From an uncultured Saprospiraceae bacterium (GTDB taxonomy: Bacteria; Bacteroidota; Bacteroidia; Chitinophagales; Saprospiraceae): DNA of 33,367 nt. Below, piece after piece: positions 8,711 through 18,168 of this stretch. The notes below the pieces were generated by a model. The model worked only from the letters and a program-made list of their open reading frames with translations, made no database searches and had not been told where the DNA came from. Within the stretch, counting starts at the first letter, position 1. Each line of letters starts with the position of its first letter. The stretch lies in contig CALFDU010000065.1 in the NCBI GenBank assembly GCA_937950315.1, positions 1 to 33,367 of the forward strand, in the 5' to 3' direction. The translations under genes and the position numbers were made by a program.

Positions 8711-10726
8711 ATGATAGACACAGCACTTGATTTTAAATCTCAGATACTTGCAGGTATTCCTTCAGAATTACCGGCAGTTAAGTCGTATCCAAAAGATAGC
8801 AACCGTGCGCCCAAACGAAAGGATATATTATCCATTGAAGAAAAGAAACTTGCGCTTAGAAATGCCTTGAGGTATTTTCCCAAATCTTGGCACAAAGAAT
8901 TGGCGCAAGAGTTTAAGCAAGAGTTGCAGGAGTACGGTAGAATATATATGTATCGTTTCAAACCTGACTACAAAATGTATGCTCGACCGATAGACGAGTA
9001 TCCCGCGCAATCTCAGCAAGCGGCATCGATTATGTTGATGATTCAGAACAATCTTGATCCTGCTGTGGCGCAGCACCCTATGGAGTTGATCACTTATGGC
9101 GGAAACGGCAGTGTATTTCAAAACTGGGCTCAGTATTGTCTCACGATGCAATACTTGGCTACTATGACTGAGCAACAAACTCTTCACATGTATTCTGGTC
9201 ATCCGATGGGATTGTTTCCATCGAGCCCTGATGCACCAAGAGTGGTGGTGACCAATGGTATGATGATCCCCAATTATTCTCAACCAGATGATTGGGAGAA
9301 ATTTAATGCATTGGGTGTGACACAATATGGTCAGATGACAGCAGGATCATACATGTATATTGGTCCTCAAGGGATTGTGCATGGGACGGCCATCACCGTT
9401 ATGAATGCGTTCCGACAAAATTTAAAAGAAGGAGAAACACCTGCTGGTAAAATATTCCTGACCGCAGGACTAGGAGGCATGAGTGGTGCACAGCCAAAAG
9501 CTGGCAACATTGCTGGCTGCATTACGATATGTGCCGAAGTAAATGCCAATGCAGCTACAAAAAGACATTCGCAAGGATGGGTCGATGAATTGATAAATGA
9601 TCTGGACGCACTTGTTGCACGTGTGCGAGAGGCACAAAAAAATCAAGAGGTGGTTTCGATTGCCTACACAGGTAATATTGTTGATGTATGGGAAAAATTT
9701 GATGAAGCTGATATTTATGTACACTTGGGTTCTGATCAGACATCACTCCACAATCCATGGTCGGGAGGATACTATCCAGTAGGCTTGAGTTATGAAGAGT
9801 CAAATAAAATGATCAAAGATGCTCCCGAAGAGTTTGAGAAAAAGGTAAAGGAATCATTGAGAAGGCAAGTGACAGCTATCAATAAGCATACAGCAAAGGG
9901 TACCTACTTTTTTGATTACGGCAATGCTTTTTTGTTGGAGTCATCGAGGGCTGAGGCTGATATCATGGCAGAAAATAAAATAGATTTTAGGTATCCATCC
10001 TATGTGCAGGATATACTAGGTCCTAAATGTTTTGACTATGGTTTTGGGCCATTCAGGTGGGTATGTGCATCAGGGAATCCCGATGATCTGGATAAGACAG
10101 ATGCAATTGCCAAAAGGGTATTGGAAGAAATAGCTGTTAAGGCACCGGCTGAAATCCAACAGCAAATGGTAGACAACATCAAATGGATTACCGATGCTAA
10201 GAAGAACAAACTGGTGGTAGGATCGCAAGCAAGAATTCTATATGCAGATGCAGAAGGGCGATCCAAGATTGCACAAGCATTTAATGATGCAATCCATTCA
10301 GGTGAATTGTCTGGGCCTGTGGTTTTGGGAAGGGATCATCATGATGTAAGTGGCACTGATTCTCCATATCGAGAGACAAGTAATATATACGATGGCAGTC
10401 GATTTACTGCGGATATGGCGATTCATAATGTGATCGGTGATGGGTTTCGTGGTGCAACCTGGGTTTCAATTCACAATGGTGGAGGTGTAGGATGGGGAGA
10501 AGTGATGAATGGAGGATTTGGTATGTTGATAGATGGATCAACTGAAGCAGAAGTACGCTTAAAGCAAATGTTGTTTTATGATGTAAATAATGGAATTGCA
10601 AGAAGATCATGGGCGAGAAATGAAGGCGCAATCTATGCGATAAACAGAGAAATGGAGCGCACTCCAGGACTCAAGGTAACCTTGCCAAACATCGTTGACA
10701 ACACAACATTAGATGAGCTCTTCTGA
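8711..10726 (+). CDS. hutU: Urocanate hydratase (long Bacteroidota form)
   Basis: A 671-residue NAD+-dependent hydratase converting urocanate to 4-imidazolone-5-propanoate, the step just before HutI. Recognised by ITYGGNGSVFQNW, the NAD-binding GLGGMSGAQPKA, the active-site region GPFRWVCASGNPDDL with the conserved Cys at residue 452, and the C-terminal HNGGGVGWGEVMNGGFG. It is about 110 residues longer than the ~555-residue proteobacterial enzymes; longer forms are usual in Bacteroidota, with extra sequence at the N-terminus and around the middle. The stop codon lies 14 bases inside the next ORF, so translation of the two is probably coupled. No hutH (histidine ammonia-lyase) or downstream formimidoylglutamate enzyme is present in the window. 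Confidence 0.96.
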   Translation: MIDTALDFKSQILAGIPSELPAVKSYPKDSNRAPKRKDILSIEEKKLALRNALRYFPKSWHKELAQEFKQELQEYGRIYMYRFKPDYKMYARPIDEYPAQSQQAASIMLMIQNNLDPAVAQHPMELITYGGNGSVFQNWAQYCLTMQYLATMTEQQTLHMYSGHPMGLFPSSPDAPRVVVTNGMMIPNYSQPDDWEKFNALGVTQYGQMTAGSYMYIGPQGIVHGTAITVMNAFRQNLKEGETPAGKIFLTAGLGGMSGAQPKAGNIAGCITICAEVNANAATKRHSQGWVDELINDLDALVARVREAQKNQEVVSIAYTGNIVDVWEKFDEADIYVHLGSDQTSLHNPWSGGYYPVGLSYEESNKMIKDAPEEFEKKVKESLRRQVTAINKHTAKGTYFFDYGNAFLLESSRAEADIMAENKIDFRYPSYVQDILGPKCFDYGFGPFRWVCASGNPDDLDKTDAIAKRVLEEIAVKAPAEIQQQMVDNIKWITDAKKNKLVVGSQARILYADAEGRSKIAQAFNDAIHSGELSGPVVLGRDHHDVSGTDSPYRETSNIYDGSRFTADMAIHNVIGDGFRGATWVSIHNGGGVGWGEVMNGGFGMLIDGSTEAEVRLKQMLFYDVNNGIARRSWARNEGAIYAINREMERTPGLKVTLPNIVDNTTLDELF

Positions 10727-11273
10727 ATCAGATGCTTTAATAATTCAAATAACCAAAAACTGGATTGCTCAGTTCATCATTGAATTGAATATATGCCCTT
10801 TTGCTGGTCCTTCATTTGTAAAGGACAAGATTGATTATGGTGTAACCCATTCTTTTAGTTCTTTCCAGATGTTTGAAGAATTTTTAAAAAAGGTTGCTTT
10901 TCTGTTAGACAAACCAGAAATATCCAATGCTTTTATGATTATTCCAAAGCTAAATGACTTTATGAGCTACTTGGATTTTTTTGAAGGCTGTCAAGAACTG
11001 TTGCACGATGCAAAAGCAGAAAGTCAGTTTCAGCTCGCAAGCTTTCATCCCGATTATCAATTTGAAGGATTAGAAAAAGATGATGTCAGAAATTATAGGA
11101 ATAAATCTCCTCATCCCATGATACATATTCTTAGAGTGGAGGAGGTAGAGGATGCTATTAATGCCTATGGAGATACGATGAAGATCCCAAAAATAAACGA
11201 GGAGAAATTATTGAATTTGGGAAAAGATAAAATACTTGATTTGATCAATCATAAAATTAAGTTTAGGAAATGA
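10713..11273 (+). CDS. DUF1415 family protein
   Basis: A 186-residue soluble protein of unknown biochemical function. Family features: an N-terminal W-x-x-x-F-I-I-x-x-N-I-C-P-F-A motif, a central FHPDYQFEG, then RNKSPHPMIHILR, which is the hallmark of DUF1415. It overlaps the end of hutU by 14 bp and its own stop overlaps the glpD start by 4 bp (ATGA), so it sits in the middle of a translationally coupled string. Position does not reveal its role; a link to histidine or glycerol-3-phosphate metabolism would be speculation. Confidence 0.85.
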   Translation: MSSSESDALIIQITKNWIAQFIIELNICPFAGPSFVKDKIDYGVTHSFSSFQMFEEFLKKVAFLLDKPEISNAFMIIPKLNDFMSYLDFFEGCQELLHDAKAESQFQLASFHPDYQFEGLEKDDVRNYRNKSPHPMIHILRVEEVEDAINAYGDTMKIPKINEEKLLNLGKDKILDLINHKIKFRK

Positions 11274-12913
11274 ACAATACTCAAAGGCATGACTTTCTGC
11301 AGTCTGCCATTTCAAAAGTATACGATCTGATTGTTGTGGGAGGAGGTGTGACTGGCTGTGGCATTGCGTTGGATGCGGCCTCAAGAGGGCTCAAGACATT
11401 GTTGGTAGAAAAGTCTGACTTTGCCTCAGGCACAAGCAGTAAATCTACCAAATTGATCCACGGAGGATTGCGGTATTTAAAGCAGTTGGAATTTGGATTG
11501 GTTAGAGAGACTGGGATTGAGCGTGCTGTGGTTCATCGCCTTGTTCCACATTTGGTGCATCCTGAAAAAATGTTTTTGCCGATAGTAGACGGAGGTACCT
11601 TTGGCAAGATGTCTGCTTCATTGGCAATTTCAGTGTATGATTTTTTGGCCAATGTAGAAGCAGTAGATCAGAAAGAGACCTTGTCTAGGGAGGAGGCGAT
11701 AGACCTAGAGCCTTTGGTGAAAAGTGATTTCTTATCTGGTGGAATTGTCTATTCAGAATATCGTACAGATGATGCTCGTCTTACCATTGAGTTAATGAAA
11801 AAAGCGGCAGTGCTTTCTTGCGATTGTTTTAACTATATGGAGATGAAGAATGGATTGTATGATGATGAAGGGAAGATAATAGGAGTAGAATGTTATGATG
11901 TAATTTCCGATAGACTTTGCCAGTTCACAGGGACCAATGTTGTGTCTGCGGCAGGTCCTTGGGTAGACGGTATTAGAAAAGAAGATGGGTCGTTCAAGGG
12001 TAGTAAATTGTTTCTAACCAAAGGTGTACATATTGTGGTTGATAGAGAGAAATTGAATCTCAACCAATCGGTTTATTTTGATGATTTTAATGGAAGGATG
12101 CTTTTTGCAATTCCTAGAGGTAAGATTACTTATGTAGGAACCACTGATACGAGCTATCAGGAAGATCTAGATAGGGTAGTAGCGAATGCCGAGGATGTTG
12201 AATATATTTTGTCAGCAGTAAATCATTATTTTGATATTGTCCCATTGGAAATTGATGATATTCAATCTACGTGGGCTGGTCTACGTCCTTTGATCCATCA
12301 GGAAGGAAAGTCTCCTACTGAGTTGTCAAGAAAAGATGAAATTTTTGAAGCTCCTTCTGGCTTGATTTCTATTGCTGGGGGTAAGTTGACTGGATACCGT
12401 AAGATGGCCATGCGGATTGTTGATTTGGTTTTGGATAAGAATCCATCCTTTGATCAATCTATATCTGGAACACACGAAATTAAACTAGGTGAAAATGAAT
12501 TTGAGGATTACCGAGAAGTAAAATTTTTTATTGAGAGATTTGAAATAGACGTAATTGCCTATGGGCTTGAAAAATATCATGGGTGGTATTTGATTACTAC
12601 TTATGGTAAGGAGGTAAAGAAAATCTTGAATTTAATGAAAGAGCAAAAGCGAGAAAGTCCCGAAGAGAATTTGATACTTGCAGAATTGCAATATGGTATA
12701 GCCGAAGAGTCCGTATGGCATCCATTAGATTTGCTTCAGAGACGTACGGGTCGGCTGTACTTTGATATAGAGAGTGTTCAGAAGTACAAGACTTTGGTTA
12801 TTGACGCTTGCGCAAATCATTTTAATGCCGACACAAAATTGATAGACAAATGGAAAACAGAAGTTGACCAAGCGCTAGGCGATGCATTGGCATTTAAAAA
12901 AGGATTGGCGTAA
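11270..12913 (+). CDS. glpD: Aerobic glycerol-3-phosphate dehydrogenase, FAD-dependent
   Basis: A 547-residue flavoenzyme of typical GlpD length. It oxidises sn-glycerol 3-phosphate to dihydroxyacetone phosphate and passes electrons to quinone at the inner membrane face. Evidence: N-terminal dinucleotide-binding VVGGGVTGCGIALDAASRG (residues 22-40), EKSDFASGTSSKSTKLIHGGLRYL, the AGPWVD motif, PRGKITYVGTTDT, and SIAGGKLTGYRKMA. The C-terminal part (about 400-547) matches the GlpD C-terminal domain. It is the last gene of the five-gene operon. It converges on the DoxX-like gene only 16 bp away. Confidence 0.95.
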   Translation: MNNTQRHDFLQSAISKVYDLIVVGGGVTGCGIALDAASRGLKTLLVEKSDFASGTSSKSTKLIHGGLRYLKQLEFGLVRETGIERAVVHRLVPHLVHPEKMFLPIVDGGTFGKMSASLAISVYDFLANVEAVDQKETLSREEAIDLEPLVKSDFLSGGIVYSEYRTDDARLTIELMKKAAVLSCDCFNYMEMKNGLYDDEGKIIGVECYDVISDRLCQFTGTNVVSAAGPWVDGIRKEDGSFKGSKLFLTKGVHIVVDREKLNLNQSVYFDDFNGRMLFAIPRGKITYVGTTDTSYQEDLDRVVANAEDVEYILSAVNHYFDIVPLEIDDIQSTWAGLRPLIHQEGKSPTELSRKDEIFEAPSGLISIAGGKLTGYRKMAMRIVDLVLDKNPSFDQSISGTHEIKLGENEFEDYREVKFFIERFEIDVIAYGLEKYHGWYLITTYGKEVKKILNLMKEQKRESPEENLILAELQYGIAEESVWHPLDLLQRRTGRLYFDIESVQKYKTLVIDACANHFNADTKLIDKWKTEVDQALGDALAFKKGLA

Positions 12914-12929
12914 TACAGTTAGGATCTGA

Positions 12930-13295
12930 TTATATCCCAAGCCCTGATAGTTCGGGCTTTCGCAACATGGTACCTACATAGAGAATGATTGCTAAGGTAA
13001 TCCCAATGGTTGGAGGAAATCCCATAGCCCATTCAGAAACGATAATCCCACCAATATAACTGCACAAAAGAAAGAAACCAATATTGGATGTTTTAGGAAT
13101 AAGGTATATGATTACACATAGAATTTCAATGATTCCTAATGTTACAATGTGTTCTTGGAGGTTGATCTTGCTAAGGCTTTCTACCAGTGGTTTCGCTTGC
13201 ATTAATTTACCCATTCCACTTGAAGCAATTCCTAAACTTACAAAAACAGACATGGCCCATCCTAAATAGTATCTCCAACTCGGTATTTTCTTCAT
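12930..13295 (-). CDS. DoxX-like small integral membrane protein
   Basis: A 121-residue protein with four predicted membrane helices (about 10-28, 48-66, 72-92, 96-112). The sequence GWAMSVFVSLGIASSGMGKL, followed by an ILxxIPKTSNIG loop and a GFPP segment near the last helix, fits the DoxX-like (DoxX_2) family. These proteins are four-helix membrane proteins of mostly unknown role. It reads towards glpD and away from pckA, with 215 bp of divergent spacer on its 5' side. A monocistronic gene is likely. Confidence 0.75.
   Translation of the reverse strand: MKKIPSWRYYLGWAMSVFVSLGIASSGMGKLMQAKPLVESLSKINLQEHIVTLGIIEILCVIIYLIPKTSNIGFFLLCSYIGGIIVSEWAMGFPPTIGITLAIILYVGTMLRKPELSGLGI
12939..12959 (+). 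terminator. Weak hairpin, possible terminator of the glpD operon
   Basis: AAGCCC (12939-12944) and GGGCTT (12954-12959) can pair. The loop can close further by a G-T and an A-T pair after one mismatch. It lies 26 bases after the glpD stop, inside the 3' end of the convergent DoxX-like gene. The following run is only TTTCG, so termination is uncertain. Confidence 0.35.
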
Positions 13296-13476
13296 TATTT
13301 TTTATTTGGCAAAAGTTTAATCGTGTTTATTTCTTGATGGCACAAGATAGAAAATTCAAAATATGATAAAGTAAAAAATGTGAGAACGGAATTATCGATT
13401 TTCAAATTGCTTAGTGTACAATTACCCATAACATTTTTCTTTTTGCCTACAAGTAATAAGTTGTAACTCAAAGAGT

Positions 13477-13484
13477 TAGCTTTG
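13477..13484 (+). promoter_or_regulatory. Candidate -7 element upstream of pckA
   Basis: TAGCTTTG matches the Bacteroidota -7 consensus TAnnTTTG exactly and ends 26 bases before the pckA ATG, giving a plausible short leader. No convincing TTTG -33 box lies 17-23 bp upstream, so the call rests on one element. The 215-bp divergent spacer holds nothing else I recognise. Confidence 0.3.
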
Positions 13485-13510
13485 TATTTTGAAAATAAAT
13501 ATGTGTAAAA

Positions 13511-15085
13511 ATGATTCAACATCATAACATACAAGAGAATCTTGTTCCAGCAGCATTGGTCCAAAAAACAATTGAACTTAAGCAAGGTACATTGAGTAGC
13601 AGTGGTGCTCTGGTGGTTAATACTGGGAAATTTACAGGGAGATCTCCAAAAGATCGATACATCGTTGAAGATGAAATCACAACATCAACTGTGGATTGGG
13701 GAGATATTAATATCCCAATCACCGATGATGCTTATCAAGATCTATTGAAGAAGATGGAGGATTATATTGGAGGGCTGGATGAAATCTATTCTCGTGATTC
13801 ATATGCATGTGCCAGTAACAAGTATAGATTGTACGTGAAAGTCTATACAGAGTATCCATGGCAAAATATGTTTGCCCATAATATGTTTTTGCGATTGACA
13901 GAAGAGGAGTTAAAAACTTTTAAAGCTGATTGGAGAATTTTGGCCTTTCCGGGTGTTCTTGCTGACCCACAGGTTCATGGAACAAGGCAAGAGAATTTCT
14001 CAATTATCAACTTTAAGGAGAAGACCATATTGATCGGTGGTACAGCTTATACAGGTGAAATTAAGAAGGGAATATTCTCAGTTTTAAATTTTGTATTACC
14101 ACAGGAAAGAAAAGTATTATCCATGCACTGCAGTGCCAATGTGGGAGCGAAAAGTGATACGGCATTGTTCTTTGGACTAAGTGGAACAGGAAAAACCACA
14201 TTGTCAAATGATCCAGATAGAAGATTGATTGGTGATGACGAACACGGATGGTCTACATCAAATATTTACAATCTTGAAGGAGGCTGTTATGCCAAGACGA
14301 TTGACTTATCCGAGTCGAAGGAGCCGCAGATATATAAAGCGATTAAGTTTGGAGCCATGTTGGAAAATATTGGCTTCAGAGAAGATGGAGTTACACCCAA
14401 TTATGAGGATACAACGATTACTCAGAATACACGTGTAAGCTATCCAATCTATCACATAGACAATATCATGTACAATTCGAGAGGAGATATACCGAAGAAT
14501 ATTTTCTTTTTGACTTGTGATGCATTTGGTGTATTGCCCCCAATCTCTAAGTTGACCAAGGAACAAGCCATGTATCATTTCTTGAGTGGTTATACTGCAA
14601 AGATTGCTGGTACAGAGGAGGGAATAACAGAACCGCAGGCAACGTTTTCTGCTTGTTTTGGTGCACCATTTTTGCCTTTGCATCCTACAGCTTATGCGGA
14701 TCTTTTGGGTCAGAAATTGGAAGAGGGTATTGTAACTGGAGATGGAAAGATCAATGTTTGGTTGGTGAATACTGGCTGGACAGGAGGTCAATATGGAGAC
14801 GGTAATCGTATTGAGTTGAGCTACACAAGAGCAATGATCAAAGCCGCTCTTACTGGTGAATTAAACAAGGTGGAATATAGAAACGATAATATGTTTAATT
14901 TGACTATTCCTCAATCTTGTCCTGATGTTCCAAATGCCATTTTGAATCCAAGAGATACGTGGAGGAATGTTGAGGAATATGATGTGATGTCCAACAAACT
15001 AGCCGATCTATTCAATGAAAATTTTAAAAATTTTGCAACCAAGGCCGATGCTGGACTAGCAACAGCAGGCCCGCAGATTGTTTAA
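13511..15085 (+). CDS. pckA: Phosphoenolpyruvate carboxykinase (ATP)
   Basis: A 524-residue enzyme of normal length that decarboxylates and phosphorylates oxaloacetate to PEP using ATP, the entry step of gluconeogenesis. Evidence: TGKFTGRSPKDRYIVED, the P-loop GLSGTGKTTLS (Gly222-Ser231, catalytic-site Lys228), the metal-binding RRLIGDDEHGW, EGGCYAKTIDLS, and NTGWTGGQYG near the C-terminus. The ATP-dependent class rather than the GTP class is clear from the P-loop and these motifs. The ATG at 13511 gives the standard N-terminus; an ATG at 13501 is out of frame and stops after eight codons. A strong hairpin terminator follows. Confidence 0.96.
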   Translation: MIQHHNIQENLVPAALVQKTIELKQGTLSSSGALVVNTGKFTGRSPKDRYIVEDEITTSTVDWGDINIPITDDAYQDLLKKMEDYIGGLDEIYSRDSYACASNKYRLYVKVYTEYPWQNMFAHNMFLRLTEEELKTFKADWRILAFPGVLADPQVHGTRQENFSIINFKEKTILIGGTAYTGEIKKGIFSVLNFVLPQERKVLSMHCSANVGAKSDTALFFGLSGTGKTTLSNDPDRRLIGDDEHGWSTSNIYNLEGGCYAKTIDLSESKEPQIYKAIKFGAMLENIGFREDGVTPNYEDTTITQNTRVSYPIYHIDNIMYNSRGDIPKNIFFLTCDAFGVLPPISKLTKEQAMYHFLSGYTAKIAGTEEGITEPQATFSACFGAPFLPLHPTAYADLLGQKLEEGIVTGDGKINVWLVNTGWTGGQYGDGNRIELSYTRAMIKAALTGELNKVEYRNDNMFNLTIPQSCPDVPNAILNPRDTWRNVEEYDVMSNKLADLFNENFKNFATKADAGLATAGPQIV

Positions 15086-15108
15086 AGTAGAAAACAGCTT
15101 CTAAAAAT

Positions 15109-15141
15109 AAAAGGCTCTATGACATTGTCATAGAGCCTTTT
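15109..15141. terminator. Strong bidirectional intrinsic terminator
   Basis: A perfect 15-bp inverted repeat (arms 15109-15123 and 15127-15141) has a three-base loop. It has A-rich and T-rich ends on both sides and sits between the convergent pckA and response-regulator genes. It should terminate both. Confidence 0.9.
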
Positions 15142-15148
15142 CTTATTT

Positions 15149-16111
15149 CTAAACTGAATGAATGAATTCCCTCAATTGAATAGCTTCATTTAGTTTTAGT
15201 TTCTTTTTCAGTCTGTACCTAGTCATTTGCAGAGATTTCATTTCTACGTTCAGAATCTTTGAAACCTCGTAGTTGTCAAGGTTCATTCTTATGTAGGCGC
15301 AGTGTTTTAAGTCAAGAGAAGTAAGCTTAGGATTTATTTGCGTAAGCTTGGTAAAGAACTCAGATTCAATACTCTCGAATGCAGTTTTGAAATCATGCCA
15401 TGTATTTTCAGAATGATCGATCGCATCCAATGATCTTTCAAGGCTTCTCAATTTCTTGAGTGCTTGGCTTTCGCTGTTTTCTGCCTTAAGCGTTGAATAT
15501 GCTTCAGCGACATGTTTCTTTAACTCTTTAAATTGATTGGCAAATTTAGATTGATCAATTTCTAGAGAAACTACTTTTCTGTTCTTTTCATTGATTTCTT
15601 TATCAAATTCAACAACACTTGATTCTAACAATTGGCTTTTAAGTGCCAAAGATTTCTCAAGTTCTGATTTTTGATTCTTAATAATTTGATTTAAGTCCAG
15701 CAATTCTCTTTTTTGGTTGATGAGCGTTTTTTTAGCATCTACCAATTTCAATACATTCATCACTCTAGAGACTAGCTCTATTTTAGTCACTGGCTTGTTA
15801 AGGAAGTCTACGCTACCATAATCAAAAGCTTCTTCAAGTACTTTCTCATCTTGAAGCCCTGTAATAATTATAATTGGAATGTCTTTGAACGAGTTGTTCT
15901 TTTTGATCATTTTCAAAGTTTCCAAACCGCCTTGTCTTGGCATTTGCCAATCCAGAAGCATAAGATCAGGTTTGTTTTCTTTTAGTTGATCAATGATGCC
16001 TTCACCATCATCCAATTCTGAAAAAACAAAGTTGGTATCATCTAGATATTCTTTGTAAAGAATTCTGTCAAATTCGCGGTCATCAACAATAAGTATTTTC
16101 GGCAGTTCCAT
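15149..16111 (-). CDS. Response regulator: receiver, coiled coil, LuxR-like helix-turn-helix
   Basis: 320 residues. The receiver domain (1-120) has the acidic pair Asp10/Asp11, phospho-acceptor Asp54 in LLLDWQMP, Thr84 and Lys106. Residues about 112-220 are highly charged and heptad-like, predicting a long coiled coil. The C-terminus (about 262-320) reads LTSLDLKHCAYIRMNLDNYEVSKI and then a RYRLKKKLKL helix. This is the LuxR-like DNA-binding domain found at the ends of many Bacteroidota two-component regulators. It is probably a dimeric transcription factor. No kinase is adjacent; the nearest is the multi-PAS kinase some 2 kb away on the same strand. Confidence 0.88.
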   Translation of the reverse strand: MELPKILIVDDREFDRILYKEYLDDTNFVFSELDDGEGIIDQLKENKPDLMLLDWQMPRQGGLETLKMIKKNNSFKDIPIIIITGLQDEKVLEEAFDYGSVDFLNKPVTKIELVSRVMNVLKLVDAKKTLINQKRELLDLNQIIKNQKSELEKSLALKSQLLESSVVEFDKEINEKNRKVVSLEIDQSKFANQFKELKKHVAEAYSTLKAENSESQALKKLRSLERSLDAIDHSENTWHDFKTAFESIESEFFTKLTQINPKLTSLDLKHCAYIRMNLDNYEVSKILNVEMKSLQMTRYRLKKKLKLNEAIQLREFIHSV

Positions 16112-16322
16112 TAGTTCATAATTTACTTAATAAAGACAATAATAATTCCACTTGTCCCTTAAGGTCCATGTAATCTATCATTAAAATGTAACATATTTTA
16201 CATATGTCCCAGATAAATAGTTCCTTTCCGAGTTTCAATACGTAGAAAACAATCAAAAAAGGCTTTGGTTCATTAATTAAAATAATTTCATTGCAGTTTA
16301 ATAAGAATAACTATCTTTTGGA

Positions 16323-17468
16323 ATGATTGAATTTGAGTCTAAATTAAAAAGTAGTGAAACCAGTATTTTTGCTGAAATGTCTGAATTGGCCAATCAGCAT
16401 CAGGCTATAAACTTAGGTCAAGGATTCCCCAATTTTGACTGTGATCCAGAATTAAAGGATAGGGTGGAGCATTACCTACAAGCTGGGAAGAATCAATATT
16501 GTCCGATGCCCGGGTTGCTTGAACTAAGAAAGGTTATATCTGATAAGATTGACTTTTTGTACGATAGAAAAATTAACCCCGAGGATGAAATTACCATTAC
16601 CGCTGGGGCAACTCAAGCACTATTTACAGCCATTACAGCATTCGTACATGCAGGTGATGAAGTAATCATATTTGAGCCAGCTTATGATTCTTATCGTCCC
16701 AGTGTAGAGTTGGTGGGAGGAAAGGTTGTACCCATTAAATTGAGTGCGCCCGATTATAATATTGATTGGGCTGAGGTAAAGGAAAGCATCAATAAGAATA
16801 CAAAAATGATGATCATTAATACACCACATAATCCCACAGGGAGGGTGATGTCATATGAAGATATGCTAGCCCTGTCTAAAGTGTTGGACGGGACGAATGT
16901 GATTTTGTTGAGCGATGAGGTTTATGAACATTTGGTATTTGATAAGGCAGTTCATCACAGTGCATTGAAGTTTGATGATTTATTGGAAAGAACGATGAGC
17001 GTTTATTCTTTTGGAAAGACTTTTCATTGTACTGGATGGAAAATGGGATACATTGTTGGATCAAAAGCTTTGATGAGTGCTTTTAGGAATGTCCATCAAT
17101 GGAATGTGTATTGTGTTAATTCATTCTTGCAATATGCGTTGTCTGATTTTCTTAAAGCAAAAAGTCATTATTTGGAATTAGGAGCTTTTTATCAAAATAA
17201 GAGGGATTTATTCAATGAAAAGATGATAACGTCTAGGCTAAAGCCGCTTAAATCAGAAGGAACCTATTTTCAATTGTACGATTATTCTGAAGTGAGTGAT
17301 TTAACCGATCGATTGTTTTCAAAATGGCTAACAGAGACACATGGTGTGGCTTCTATTCCTCTTTCTCCGTTTTACTCTGAAGAATCCTTGGATAAGGTAG
17401 TTCGATTCTGTTTTGCAAAAACAGACAATGTTTTGAATCTTGCGGCTGAAAGATTATCCAAAATTTAG
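16323..17468 (+). CDS. PLP-dependent class I aminotransferase, methionine aminotransferase-like (YbdL/KAT group)
   Basis: A 381-residue fold-type I aminotransferase. Markers: NLGQGFPNFD near the N-terminus, YCPMPGLLELR, ITAGATQALF, NTPHNPTGRVM, LSDEVYEHLVFD, and SFGKTFHCTGWKMGY with the PLP-binding lysine at 232. The GQGFP start and the FHCTGWK-GY context fit the methionine/kynurenine aminotransferase subgroup, which often uses methionine or glutamine with keto acids, as in the last step of methionine salvage. Substrate is inferred from family only. It stands alone between two minus-strand regulators, with 211 bp of spacer upstream and its own terminator. Confidence 0.88.
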   Translation: MIEFESKLKSSETSIFAEMSELANQHQAINLGQGFPNFDCDPELKDRVEHYLQAGKNQYCPMPGLLELRKVISDKIDFLYDRKINPEDEITITAGATQALFTAITAFVHAGDEVIIFEPAYDSYRPSVELVGGKVVPIKLSAPDYNIDWAEVKESINKNTKMMIINTPHNPTGRVMSYEDMLALSKVLDGTNVILLSDEVYEHLVFDKAVHHSALKFDDLLERTMSVYSFGKTFHCTGWKMGYIVGSKALMSAFRNVHQWNVYCVNSFLQYALSDFLKAKSHYLELGAFYQNKRDLFNEKMITSRLKPLKSEGTYFQLYDYSEVSDLTDRLFSKWLTETHGVASIPLSPFYSEESLDKVVRFCFAKTDNVLNLAAERLSKI

Positions 17469-17478
17469 GGTATAAAAA

Positions 17479-17506
17479 AAGAGGCTGGAAATTAGATCAG
17501 CCTCTT
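17479..17506 (+). terminator. Intrinsic terminator after the aminotransferase
   Basis: The arms AAGAGGCTG (17479-17487) and CAGCCTCTT (17498-17506) form a 9-bp perfect stem with a ten-base loop. It begins 10 bases after the stop codon. An A-run precedes it, so it may also serve the convergent minus-strand receiver gene, which ends at 17534. Confidence 0.8.
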
Positions 17507-17533
17507 ATAGAATTAGATTTTTATGATATAATA

Positions 17534-17974
17534 TCATGAAATGGTTGATAGATGGCAGGTTTTTAACCAGAACTCATCAATTAATTTCACAAGATTAAAG
17601 AATTCGTCGATTCCTATTGGCTTCACCAAGAAGGCATTAATATAGGATAAGTAACATTCTTTGATATCAGAATCAAGATTAGAAGTACTTAAAACGATAA
17701 TCGGTATTGCTTTGAATACTGGATCAGATTTAAAATGTTTGATTACTTCCAATCCGTTGACCTTTGGTATATTTAGATCTGAAATAATAATAGAAGGGGC
17801 ATCGGCAAAGTTATTTTCTTTTTGCTTCTCAAAGTATTCCAAAGCTGCTTCACCATCTTCGATTACATCTATGAGAATATTTAGGTCTTCTGCTAAAACA
17901 GCTTCTTCAAATAATTTTATGTCCCCAGGATTATCTTCTATAAGAAGTATTCTTTTTTGGTTTAATTGTGACAT
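17534..17974 (-). CDS. Single-domain response regulator, Rcp1-like
   Basis: 146 residues, a receiver domain only. Key residues: Glu13/Asp14 acidic pair, phospho-acceptor Asp66 in IIISDLNIPK, Ser96 at the switch position and Lys118. The IEDNPGDIKLFEEA start and the LNIPKVNGLEV stretch are typical of the Rcp1 group, which usually partners phytochrome-like or multi-PAS kinases. It lies 194 bp downstream of such a kinase on the same strand, so it is very likely the kinase's phosphoryl acceptor. No output domain is present; signalling must pass by protein contact or phosphorelay. Confidence 0.9.
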   Translation of the reverse strand: MSQLNQKRILLIEDNPGDIKLFEEAVLAEDLNILIDVIEDGEAALEYFEKQKENNFADAPSIIISDLNIPKVNGLEVIKHFKSDPVFKAIPIIVLSTSNLDSDIKECYLSYINAFLVKPIGIDEFFNLVKLIDEFWLKTCHLSTIS

Positions 17975-18168
17975 TTTGGGTTTATTCTATTGAGTTAAAT
18001 CAATATAGGATTTAGTAAACGTTAAGTGGAGGGAGTTCTTTTGTTTTGACTGTTGGTGGTTTATAAAGCTACAAATTTATACCCTACAAAATCACTACTT
18101 GAGCTCTTCTAATCTCATACAAATATAATTATATATCTATATTCTTATTAGAACTTGTTCTTTTAATT

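Noticed and set aside
13295-13585. 96-codon minus-strand ORF between the DoxX-like gene and pckA
   Set aside because: It runs over the pckA start and has no recognisable domain or ribosome-binding site.
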